Shown piece by piece: positions 6,812 to 12,815 of a stretch of DNA of 12,815 nucleotides. The position numbers and the translations under genes were made by a program. The number at the start of each line of letters is the position of its first letter. Positions within the stretch are counted from its first letter, which is position 1. Under the pieces are notes generated by a model. The model was given only the letters and a program-made list of their open reading frames with translations, did not search any database and was not told the DNA's origin. Origin of the DNA: Ignavibacteria bacterium (GTDB lineage Bacteria; Bacteroidota; Ignavibacteria; Tepidaquicellales; OLB5); the NCBI GenBank assembly GCA_027492415.1, contig JAPUEV010000201.1:1-12815 (forward strand), in the 5' to 3' direction.

Positions 6812-6821
6812 AAGTTAAAAA

Positions 6822-8060
6822 ATGTTTGATACAGGCAATACAGGTTTTATGCTTCTGGCTACTAGCTTGGTTATGCTTATGACACCGGGACTTGCATTCT
6901 TTTACGGGGGACTGGTTGGCAGAAAAAATGTTTTAACCATTATGATGCAGAGCTTTGTATCTATGGGTATTACAACTGTTATATGGTATGTTGTGGGATA
7001 CTCGATGTGTTTTAGCGGTGATATGGCAACAGGTACAGATATTGGCGGCATAATAGGTAATTTTAAAATGGCATTTTTAAGCGGTGTTACACCAACAACA
7101 CCCAGCCCGTTAAATCCGGGAATACCTTTATACGTATTTATAGCTTACCAGATGATGTTTGCCATCATAACACCTGCGCTTATTACAGGCGCATTTGCAA
7201 ACAGGGTAAAGTTCAAAGCATATATAATATTTTTAACATTATGGCTATTGTTTGTTTATTTCCCGTTTGTTCATATGATATGGGGCGGCGGAATTCTGGC
7301 TAAATGGGGTGTAAAAGATTTTGCAGGAGGTATAGTAGTTCATAATATAGCAGGTTTTGCAGCGCTGGCATCCGTTCTGTATATAGGAAAACGAAAAGTT
7401 GCTGACGCAGGAATGCACAGTATTCCTTTAATAGCATTAGGAACAGGTTTGCTTTGGTTCGGCTGGTACGGCTTTAATGCAGGCAGCGAGTTTGCTGTTG
7501 ACAGCGTTACAGCTGCTGCATTTTTAAATACAGATGTTGCCGCATCATTTGCAGCTGTAACATGGCTGTTAATATCATGGTGGCTTGAAAAGAAACCGAA
7601 ATTTGTGGGCTTATTAACAGGCGCAGTTGCAGGACTTGCAACAATTACTCCTGCAGCAGGATATGTATCACTTAAAGCCGCAGTGTTTATCGGCATAGCT
7701 TCAGGTATTATCTGTTACTTTGCAGTAGCGTTAAAGAATAAGCTTCAGTGGGATGACGCACTTGATGTTTGGGGTGTTCACGGAGTAGGCGGATTGATTG
7801 GTATTGTTATGCTTGGTATATTCGGCACGGTAACAATTAATGCTGCAGGTTCAAACGGTTTATTGCATGGCGGCGGCGAGTTCTTTAAAGTTCAGCTTCT
7901 TGGTATATTGATAAGTTCAATTTATGCATTCGTATTTACATACGGAATGCTTTGGCTTATAAATTTATTTACACCGGTAAGAACTACTGCTGAAGAAGAG
8001 ACAAAAGGTCTGGATGCATTCCTGCATGGCGAAGACGCTTATGCGATGGATCCGAAATAA
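6822..8060 (+). CDS. amt: Ammonium transporter, Amt/MEP/Rh family
   Basis: This 412-residue inner-membrane protein, predicted to have eleven transmembrane helices, conducts ammonium/ammonia as a trimer. It opens with MTPGLAFFYGGLV at 20-32. Pore residues of E. coli AmtB have counterparts: Phe113 and Phe218 (gate), Trp154 in HMIWGGG, Asp166, Ser222 in GFNAGSE, and the twin histidines His174 (VVHNIAG) and His320 (WGVHGVGG). The cytosolic tail keeps the GLDAFLHGEDAY motif that contacts PII proteins in homologues. There is no cleavable signal peptide; the protein starts directly in helix 1. No glnK/glnB gene adjoins it, which is unusual enough to note, and terminators isolate it on both sides. 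The two-component pair upstream is a candidate regulator only by proximity. Confidence 0.96.
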   Translation: MFDTGNTGFMLLATSLVMLMTPGLAFFYGGLVGRKNVLTIMMQSFVSMGITTVIWYVVGYSMCFSGDMATGTDIGGIIGNFKMAFLSGVTPTTPSPLNPGIPLYVFIAYQMMFAIITPALITGAFANRVKFKAYIIFLTLWLLFVYFPFVHMIWGGGILAKWGVKDFAGGIVVHNIAGFAALASVLYIGKRKVADAGMHSIPLIALGTGLLWFGWYGFNAGSEFAVDSVTAAAFLNTDVAASFAAVTWLLISWWLEKKPKFVGLLTGAVAGLATITPAAGYVSLKAAVFIGIASGIICYFAVALKNKLQWDDALDVWGVHGVGGLIGIVMLGIFGTVTINAAGSNGLLHGGGEFFKVQLLGILISSIYAFVFTYGMLWLINLFTPVRTTAEEETKGLDAFLHGEDAYAMDPK

Positions 8061-8080
8061 CGGTTTACATAATTAATATA

Positions 8081-8111
8081 ATAAAAAAGGGGGCATAGCC
8101 CCCTTTTTTAT
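8081..8111. terminator. Bidirectional terminator between amt and the convergent acidic-protein gene
   Basis: aaaaaagggggc (8083-8094) pairs with gccccctttttt (8098-8109) around ATA, and the stem extends by further A-T pairs. The A-run and T-run at the ends allow termination in both directions. It serves amt on + and the gene ending at 8127 on -. Confidence 0.9.
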
Positions 8112-8126
8112 TGATCTCTTTTTAAA

Positions 8127-8396
8127 TCAATACTCTTCTTCATCCAGATCTTCATCCAGGTCATCAAATTCCTCAAGGATAACAATATCATCATCCTTCA
8201 GCAATTTTTCTATATCGGCTTCCTCTTTATATGCCTCGTCTTCATGATCCTCGGGTTTTTCAAGCAGTTCCGGGCTGCAGACGGGACACTCGCTGCACTC
8301 AATATAATCAGGGACGCCGCCTTCAAATTTTTTAGCAGTTTCAACATCAAACTCATGGATAATACCACAGCTGCATTCAGTTTTCATTTTTGCCAT
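8127..8396 (-). CDS. Small acidic protein with CxC and CxxCxxC motifs, unknown function
   Basis: I do not recognise this 89-residue protein. The N-terminal half has Cys8 and Cys10 (ECSCG) and Cys34, Cys37 and Cys40 (ECSECPVC), separated by a 23-residue segment with basic and glycine residues (TAKKFEGGVPDY). This suggests a small zinc-ribbon-like metal site. From about residue 46 to the end the protein is overwhelmingly Asp/Glu, including EEFDDLDEDLDEEEY, and probably disordered. Either ATG (8396, or 8387 giving MKTECSCG) could be the start; neither has a Shine-Dalgarno. It is convergent with amt and shares its terminator. The ordered codons, cysteine spacing and terminator argue that it is a real gene. 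Possible roles include a nucleic-acid- or protein-binding accessory factor, but none is supported directly. Confidence 0.72.
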   Translation of the reverse strand: MAKMKTECSCGIIHEFDVETAKKFEGGVPDYIECSECPVCSPELLEKPEDHEDEAYKEEADIEKLLKDDDIVILEEFDDLDEDLDEEEY

Positions 8397-8446
8397 AGGC
8401 GAAAATACAAATTAGATTTAAAAAAATAAATGTAGCAGATATTCAC

Positions 8447-8454
8447 CAAATGTA
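8447..8454 (-). promoter_or_regulatory. Possible -7 element for the small acidic protein gene
   Basis: On the - strand the sequence reads TACATTTG, matching TAnnTTTG, about 50 bp before the ATG at 8396. No -33 element is evident. The terminator of the next upstream - strand gene lies just before it, so a separate promoter is needed here. Confidence 0.28.
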
Positions 8455-8465
8455 TTGCATCAATT

Positions 8466-8488
8466 AAAAAGGGAGCCGTGCTCCCTTA
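8466..8488 (-). terminator. Rho-independent terminator of the LolA-like/P-domain unit
   Basis: aagggagc (8469-8476) pairs with gctccctt (8480-8487) around a 3-nt loop. On the - strand the stem is followed by a short T-run, as expected for termination of the gene ending at 8517. Confidence 0.82.
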
Positions 8489-8516
8489 TAGATCACTTAA
8501 CAATATTTTAACAGTT

Positions 8517-9317
8517 TTATTTTATCAAAACCATTTTTTTAATGTCAGTATAACCGGGAGTTTTTAATGAATAATAATATACCCCTGAGCCATATTTGCT
8601 CCCGTCAAAATCAGCTTCATAAGTACCGGGAGAAAGCTCTTTGTTGACCAATATTTCAATTTCACGACCAAGTATATCATACACAGAAACGTACGTTTGC
8701 ACAGCTGATGAACCGCTTATATCAAACTTTATTTTTGTTACAGGGTTGAACGGATTCGGATAGTTTTGGTATAAAGCTAATTTGTCAGGTAACGAGCTGT
8801 TATTGTTAAGCGCAGTAACATAGGTATACTGCATATTAATACACCATGCTTTAAGCAAGCCTGTATCGCCGCCTGCATCACTTGAAATTTTTAGGACCCA
8901 TATTCCCATTGGCGTCATATTATTGAAAATACTGAGCGGTTTATCAGGACGGTAGGAGCCGGTAAATGGAGCTGTACCGCTTCCTATAGCAGTTGAGGCT
9001 GAATCATTTAGGTTTGTACCGATAAAATTATCACCGCTGCCTCCACGGTGAAGTATTAGTGTATCAGCTGCGGATAAATGGAATAGCTCAAACCTAAGGT
9101 CAGAATCCCAGCCGTATTCAACGGTATCTATTTTAACATTTATATCAACAATTGATAACAATACATTGGGAATGTTGAAGTAAATAGTATCGTATGCGCT
9201 GGAGTTGCTGAGAATATGTTTGTTTAAATTATTCCTGCATAAAGTAATATTGTTAATTTGTGCAGAACAGGTACAAGTTAAGAACAATAATAAAATTGCT
9301 GAACGGAATAATTTCAT
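8517..9317 (-). CDS. Secreted P-domain protein with T9SS type A sorting domain
   Basis: This 266-residue protein starts with a Sec signal peptide (1-20, MKLF...SAQ). Residues about 45-166 resemble the P/Homo B beta-sandwich of proprotein convertases: DSDLRFELFH, RGGSGDNFIGT, GTAPFTGSYRPDKPLS, GIWVLKISSDAGGDTG and a closing AWCI. A linker leads to a C-terminal T9SS sorting domain with YQNYPNPFNP at 183-192 and GREIEIL...SGVYYYSL...KKMVLIK. The protein should cross the outer membrane by T9SS and be attached or released there. No protease catalytic domain is present, although P domains usually accompany one. AAGGAG six bases before the ATG supports the start. It lies 31 bp after the LolA-like gene and is probably cotranscribed with it. 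A role in surface binding is inferred. Confidence 0.87.
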   Translation of the reverse strand: MKLFRSAILLLFLTCTCSAQINNITLCRNNLNKHILSNSSAYDTIYFNIPNVLLSIVDINVKIDTVEYGWDSDLRFELFHLSAADTLILHRGGSGDNFIGTNLNDSASTAIGSGTAPFTGSYRPDKPLSIFNNMTPMGIWVLKISSDAGGDTGLLKAWCINMQYTYVTALNNNSSLPDKLALYQNYPNPFNPVTKIKFDISGSSAVQTYVSVYDILGREIEILVNKELSPGTYEADFDGSKYGSGVYYYSLKTPGYTDIKKMVLIK

Positions 9318-9348
9318 TTAAGGCTCCTTTTAAAAAGTAATGATTAAT

Positions 9349-10188
9349 TTATTTCCACGTTCTCATTTTCACATCACCATAAGGATAGTCAACCTTGAAG
9401 TCGAGGTAGCTTTGCCCAAGGCTTACGGTTTCCATGGTAAGCCTGAAATATTCATTCTGCTTGGGCCGGCGTATTTCCACTTTCTTTGCATATGTTGATG
9501 TACCGTAATTGGTAAAGTTGGAAAATTCAAAAGAAATAAGAGTCTGGCCTGTTTTGCTCAGGTAAAGGTATTTGTATACAAAATAATTATCCTTATCAAC
9601 CCAGTACTTCCTTGTAATTGTGCCCCTCTTTAATGAAAGTACATACTGGTTCCCTTCTTCTGTCATTGCAAGCTCATCCTTTTTCCCTTTAGATATCCTT
9701 ACCGTACCCGAAAATGAATTCAGCATGTCATCAAATGTGCATCTAATCCTGGTAAGCGTTCCGATATTCAGTATAGTGGTAGAGCCTGTTGTAACAACAT
9801 CATTTAAGTCATCAAAAAAAGTAAAACGGTCACGGTTAAAGTGAGCGACCGCAACATCAATACCCATTGGACCTTCGATCTTGAACCACAGGTCATCTTT
9901 CTTTTTAATATGATTTTCTATGTCGCCCGTTTCATCGACTTTGGGAGTTTTTATTTTTATCTCACCGCTGGAGATTATATTATCAACTTCCGCTGAGCGT
10001 GAGTTAACTTCTTTTATTATCCTTGATATTTCAAGCTTAACCGGGTCAGTTTCAGCGGTTTGCAATGTATCTTCAGTAATCTTTATTGTATCTTCGGGAG
10101 AGAGTGTTGAATCCTGGCCTTCCTGGGCAAAGGTTGTAAATGAGTATAAAGCAAATACTGCTGCCAGAGTAAAAAAAAGTCTTTTCAT
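9349..10188 (-). CDS. LolA-like envelope protein (DUF4292-type)
   Basis: This 279-residue protein has a Sec signal peptide (1-21, ending TTFA-Q) with no lipobox Cys, then a low-complexity acidic/threonine-rich linker (about 22-48). The remainder looks like a LolA/LolB-fold half-barrel: EVNSRSAEVDNIISSGEIKIK at about 60-80, the alternation DDLWFKIEGPMGIDVAVAHF, RFTFFDDLNDVV (121-132), and later strands YVLSLKRGTITRKYWVD and the KVEIRRP block. DUF4292 proteins of Bacteroidota share the GIDV...DRFTFFD-like pattern but are usually lipoproteins. It probably handles lipid or lipoprotein in the periplasm; the ligand is unknown. It is first in a two-gene unit with the T9SS protein. Assignment to the fold is by pattern, without a profile search. 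Confidence 0.7.
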   Translation of the reverse strand: MKRLFFTLAAVFALYSFTTFAQEGQDSTLSPEDTIKITEDTLQTAETDPVKLEISRIIKEVNSRSAEVDNIISSGEIKIKTPKVDETGDIENHIKKKDDLWFKIEGPMGIDVAVAHFNRDRFTFFDDLNDVVTTGSTTILNIGTLTRIRCTFDDMLNSFSGTVRISKGKKDELAMTEEGNQYVLSLKRGTITRKYWVDKDNYFVYKYLYLSKTGQTLISFEFSNFTNYGTSTYAKKVEIRRPKQNEYFRLTMETVSLGQSYLDFKVDYPYGDVKMRTWK

Positions 10189-10240
10189 AATTTTTTTTCT
10201 ATATAACTAATGATAATTAATTGTTAAATTAGCTAATATT

Positions 10241-10281
10241 TTGCACGAATTCATCACTTTAATCGAGTAGATTTGTGCGAA
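10241..10281. repeat. Near-repeat pair in the divergent aspA/LolA-like promoter region
   Basis: ttgcacgaa (10241-10249) and ttgtgcgaa (10273-10281) differ at two of nine positions and start 32 bp apart, about three helical turns. They lie in the 148-bp region between the divergent genes and could be a shared regulator site. Evidence is similarity and spacing only. Confidence 0.35.
10268..10275 (+). promoter_or_regulatory. Possible -7 element for aspA
   Basis: TAGATTTG matches TAnnTTTG and lies 62 bp before the aspA ATG, almost the same distance as the similar element before amt. It overlaps the second near-repeat. No good -33 element is seen at the normal spacing. Confidence 0.32.
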
Positions 10282-10336
10282 ATTGAAGCAGAATCAATAC
10301 CGAAATACAATTTAATACTGAAAGGCATAATTTTCA

Positions 10337-11725
10337 ATGAAAACCAGGATTGAAAAAGATTCACTCGGAGAGATCCACTTACCCCACGAAGCATATTACG
10401 GTGTACAGACACAAAGAGCAGTTCTCAATTTTCCCGTAAGCGGATGGAAAGCGCATCCCGTTATGGTGGAAGCTTTTGTTTATATTAAGAAAGCAGCAGC
10501 TATGACAAATGCTGAGCTTGGGCTGCTTAACAAGAAAATAGCCGGCGCAATCGTTAAAGCGGCAGATGAAGTTTTAAGCGGAAAGCACAGAGAGCATTTT
10601 GTGGTTGATGTTTACCAGGCAGGAGCCGGTACATCTCATAATATGAATACAAATGAAGTGCTTGCAAACCGCGGCATTGAGCTGCTTGGCGGAAAGCGCG
10701 GAGATTACAAAATCATTAACCCTAACGACCATGTTAATATGGCGCAGTCAACCAATGATACATTCCCTACAGCAATGAGGCTTGCATCGCTCATTATGGC
10801 AGGCAGACTGATGCCGGTGATAAAACATTTCCAGCGGACACTGGAAAAGAAAGCGAAACAATTTTCGAAAGTAATTAAATCAGGAAGAACGCACCTACAG
10901 GATGCGGCACCTATAACGCTTGGCCAGGAATTTGAAGGTTATGCAGAAATTGTCAGCAGGCACTATGAATTAATAATGTCTTCACAAAAGCATCTGGCTG
11001 ATCTTGGCATAGGCGGTACTGCTGTTGGTACAGGGCTTAACACTCACGTAAAATACCGCAGCCTGATGGCAAAGAACCTTTCAAAAGTTACAGGATTGAA
11101 GCTTAGGCCGACAAAGAATTACTTTGAAGCTATGCAAAGCATGATGCCCTTCATGGAATTATCATCTGCAATTAATAATTTTGCAATTGATATGACGAAG
11201 ATAACCAATGACCTGCGTCTTTTGGCATCTGGACCCACAACAGGCTTTGCTGAAATTATCATGCCTGCAGTTCAGCCGGGGTCCTCAATTATGCCCGGCA
11301 AGGTAAACCCTTCTATGGCAGAAATGATGAACCAGGTGTTATACCAGGTTATGGGCAATAACCATACAGTAATGATGTGTGCGCAGGCTGGCCAATTAGA
11401 GCTTAACGTTATGATGCCTGTAATGATTTTTAATATAGTATGGATGATAGAGATCTTAAAGAATTCGCTTGCTGTATTTGATGATAAATGTGTTGCCGGA
11501 CTTATTGCGGATGAAAAGAAGTGCCGTGATTATGCTGAGAAATCGATTAGCATAGTAACAGCGCTGAACCCAATAATAGGCTATGCAAGGGCAGCTGAAA
11601 TTGCTAAAGAATCAGTGAAAACGCACCGCTCAATAATGGATGTGATTAGATCGAAGAACATTATGCCTGAAAAAGAGCTTAATAAAGTACTGGACCTGAT
11701 GAAGCTGACTAAACCGGGATTGTAG
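10337..11725 (+). CDS. aspA: Aspartate ammonia-lyase (aspartase)
   Basis: This 462-residue protein belongs to the fumarase/aspartase superfamily of homotetrameric lyases. Aspartase converts L-aspartate to fumarate and ammonium. Motifs are GAGTSHNMNTNEV (96-108), NPNDHVNMAQSTND (128-141), SGRTHLQDAAPITLGQE with His186, and the mobile catalytic loop GSSIMPGKVNP (315-325) whose serine (316/317) acts as base. GAGTS in the first motif is the aspartase form; class II fumarases usually have GSGTQ. The C-terminal TALNPIIGYARAAEIAKES fits both families. Length agrees with AspA (about 470-480). Fumarase activity is the main alternative. The ATG at 10337 starts the usual family N-terminus (TRIEKDSLGE). 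Its product ammonium and the nearby amt gene could reflect a shared nitrogen theme, but the terminators and the intervening - strand genes rule out one operon. Confidence 0.92.
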   Translation: MKTRIEKDSLGEIHLPHEAYYGVQTQRAVLNFPVSGWKAHPVMVEAFVYIKKAAAMTNAELGLLNKKIAGAIVKAADEVLSGKHREHFVVDVYQAGAGTSHNMNTNEVLANRGIELLGGKRGDYKIINPNDHVNMAQSTNDTFPTAMRLASLIMAGRLMPVIKHFQRTLEKKAKQFSKVIKSGRTHLQDAAPITLGQEFEGYAEIVSRHYELIMSSQKHLADLGIGGTAVGTGLNTHVKYRSLMAKNLSKVTGLKLRPTKNYFEAMQSMMPFMELSSAINNFAIDMTKITNDLRLLASGPTTGFAEIIMPAVQPGSSIMPGKVNPSMAEMMNQVLYQVMGNNHTVMMCAQAGQLELNVMMPVMIFNIVWMIEILKNSLAVFDDKCVAGLIADEKKCRDYAEKSISIVTALNPIIGYARAAEIAKESVKTHRSIMDVIRSKNIMPEKELNKVLDLMKLTKPGL

Positions 11726-11730
11726 AATTT

Positions 11731-11821
11731 GATACGCAGAGTCCCGCCTTAAGTGCAGAGACTTTGCTGTTACGAAGAATAAGTAACCTCACCCCCAACC
11801 CCTCTCCTGAAAGGAGAGGGG
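11731..11821. repeat. Composite hairpin repeat between aspA and alr
   Basis: Two hairpins are visible. gcagagtc (11736-11743) pairs with gactttgc (11760-11767) with one G-T wobble. Then cccctctcct (11799-11808) pairs perfectly with aggagagggg (11812-11821) around GAA. The second resembles the element at 862-892 in its leading C-rich run, arms and loop. It ends 28 bp before the alr ATG. Read on the - strand it gives SPLLSGEGLGVR, a common artefact of such repeats. No T-run follows, so termination is unlikely. Confidence 0.68.
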
Positions 11822-11849
11822 AGAAGTTGTTAGGAATATTAATTATTGA

Positions 11850-12815
11850 ATGAACCCAACACGGGCAGAGATAGATTTTGCGAAGCTTGCATTTAACGTT
11901 GAGCAGATAAGGCGCCACATTCACGGCGAGTATCCGAAACGCAGGATAAAGATATGCGGAGTAGTGAAAGCTAACGCTTACGGGCACGGTATAGAGGAAG
12001 TGAGCAAAAAGCTTGTTGATCTTGGCATTGATTTCCTTGGGGTTGCAAATTATGATGAAGCGATACGCTTAAGGAAACTGATTCCCGATACACCGATACT
12101 TGTTTTCGGGACGCTGATACACTCAAAGCTTGAGCCCGCGAAGTATGTGCAGATACTGCACAGGCATAACCTTACGGCAACTGTAGCATCATATGATACG
12201 GCAAAATTCCTGAATGATTACAGCAGGAAGCTGAAGAGCAGGTTCAAAATACACATTGAAGTTGATACCGGCATGCGCCGTATCGGGCTGGATTACAAAG
12301 GAGCATTTAAAACCATCCTTCAGATAGCCGCTTTAAAGAATATTGAGCTTGAAGGAATATTTACGCATTTTGCAACATCTGAAGAAAAGAATAAAACATT
12401 CGCAAAGCTTCAGCTTAAAAGATTCACCAGGCTGCTTGGCGAGCTTAAAAAAGCAGGGGTTGAGTTCCCGATAGTACACTCAGCAAACAGCGGGGCAGTG
12501 CTTGACCTTAAAAGCTCATACTTTAATATGGTAAGACCCGGACTTCTTCTCTATGGGTATTACCCGGGTAACGGCGTTAGGAACAAGATAAAGCTGAAAC
12601 CGATAATGAACCTGAAATCGAAGGTTACATTTATAAAGAAGATTGAAAAAGGCGAAAGCGTATCATACGGCAGGAAATATTCCGCAAAGAGCGCTGAGTT
12701 CATTGGTTCTGTCCCGATTGGTTACGGTGACGGGTATCAGAGATTGTTAACCAATAAAGCCCGGGTTGTTATTAGCAAAAAGCTTTACAGGCAGGTTGGG
12801 GCTGTAACTATGGAC
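11850..12815 (+). CDS. alr: Alanine racemase (3' truncated by the window edge)
   Basis: The frame runs from ATG 11850 to the last base, 322 residues, with no stop; about 50-60 residues are missing. The enzyme is PLP-dependent and interconverts L- and D-alanine for peptidoglycan. KICGVVKANAYGHG holds the Schiff-base Lys40. The TIM-barrel contains HIEVDTGMRRIG, FTHFATSEE and the phosphate-binding MVRPGLLLYG. The beta domain begins before VSYGRKY with the second catalytic base Tyr273, followed by PIGYGDGY with Tyr292 and ends at GAVTMD. These match Lys39, Tyr265 and Tyr284 of the Geobacillus enzyme in order and spacing. No MurF-fusion domain precedes it; the start (MNPTRAEID) is the normal Alr beginning. 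No ribosome binding site is evident; the hairpin repeat lies just upstream. Confidence 0.93.
   Translation, partial: MNPTRAEIDFAKLAFNVEQIRRHIHGEYPKRRIKICGVVKANAYGHGIEEVSKKLVDLGIDFLGVANYDEAIRLRKLIPDTPILVFGTLIHSKLEPAKYVQILHRHNLTATVASYDTAKFLNDYSRKLKSRFKIHIEVDTGMRRIGLDYKGAFKTILQIAALKNIELEGIFTHFATSEEKNKTFAKLQLKRFTRLLGELKKAGVEFPIVHSANSGAVLDLKSSYFNMVRPGLLLYGYYPGNGVRNKIKLKPIMNLKSKVTFIKKIEKGESVSYGRKYSAKSAEFIGSVPIGYGDGYQRLLTNKARVVISKKLYRQVGAVTMD

Larger units (their letters stand above)
6389..6821. other. 433-bp AT-rich non-coding leader of amt with short repeats
   Basis: This gap holds no convincing gene. It contains three degenerate tandem units at 6404-6449, a pair of 15-bp direct repeats at 6626 and 6681, a small palindrome at 6692-6709, a possible promoter element at 6752-6759 and a strong ribosome binding site at 6805-6811. 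tttaaccct (6480-6488) is also complementary to agggttaaa (6550-6558), 61 bp away. I see no sigma-54 (GG-N10-GC) element. The density of short repeats suggests amt is regulated here, but no known regulator site was recognised. Confidence 0.5.

Noticed and set aside
6389..6821. Sigma-54 promoter or riboswitch before amt.
   Set aside because: No GG-N10-GC element and no structured conserved aptamer pattern was seen.
7340..7696. A 118-codon open frame antisense to amt.
   Set aside because: It is the complement of a clear membrane-protein gene, with no start signal or family pattern.
10337..11725. Class II fumarase (FumC) as the identity of this lyase.
   Set aside because: The first active-site motif reads GAGTS as in aspartases rather than the GSGTQ of fumarases; a biochemical test would decide.
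11709..11987. A 92-codon open frame on the - strand across the aspA/alr gap.
   Set aside because: It overlaps the start of alr antisense and its middle (SPLLSGEGLGVR) is a translation of the hairpin repeat.

Overview
The window looks like a chromosomal segment of a member of the Bacteroidota/Ignavibacteria assemblage. It is AT-rich, most genes lack a clear Shine-Dalgarno sequence, one secreted protein ends in a type IX secretion (T9SS) sorting domain carrying YQNYPNPFNP, and a LolA-fold protein of the Bacteroidota DUF4292 type sits beside it. The taxonomic placement is inferred from these traits; the window holds no rRNA or other marker gene.

Positions 1-4210 are the 3' part of a SUF iron-sulfur cluster assembly operon on the + strand: sufD (5' end cut off), sufS (cysteine desulfurase), sufE (sulfur acceptor), a SufT/MIP18-type protein, a BrxA/BrxB-type bacilliredoxin with an unusual cysteine-bearing tail, and an Rrf2-family regulator with three cysteines. 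It closes with a Rho-independent terminator. SufS and SufE mobilise sulfur, SufD belongs to the scaffold, SufT assists maturation, and the bacilliredoxin and Rrf2 protein are plausibly the redox-protection and feedback arms.

Positions 4211-6388 hold a near-perfect 42-nt inverted repeat, then a soluble two-PAS HisKA_2 histidine kinase, a single-domain response regulator 11 bp downstream, and a terminator. Positions 6389-8110 hold a 433-bp non-coding leader rich in short repeats, an Amt ammonium transporter with the window's strongest ribosome binding site, and a long convergent terminator.

Positions 8127-10188 are on the - strand: a small acidic cysteine-motif protein, then a two-gene unit (LolA-like envelope protein followed by a secreted P-domain/T9SS protein) ending in its own terminator. 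A divergent intergenic region leads to an aspartate ammonia-lyase on the + strand, and the window ends inside an alanine racemase gene.

No CRISPR array, transposase, tRNA or rRNA was seen. The least ordinary signals are three GC-rich hairpin repeats placed just before, or over, the start codons of sufS, sufE and alr; the tailed bacilliredoxin and C-X9-C-X5-C Rrf2 protein in the suf operon; and the unassigned acidic CxC/CxxCxxC protein. Nothing here by itself proves a new system.
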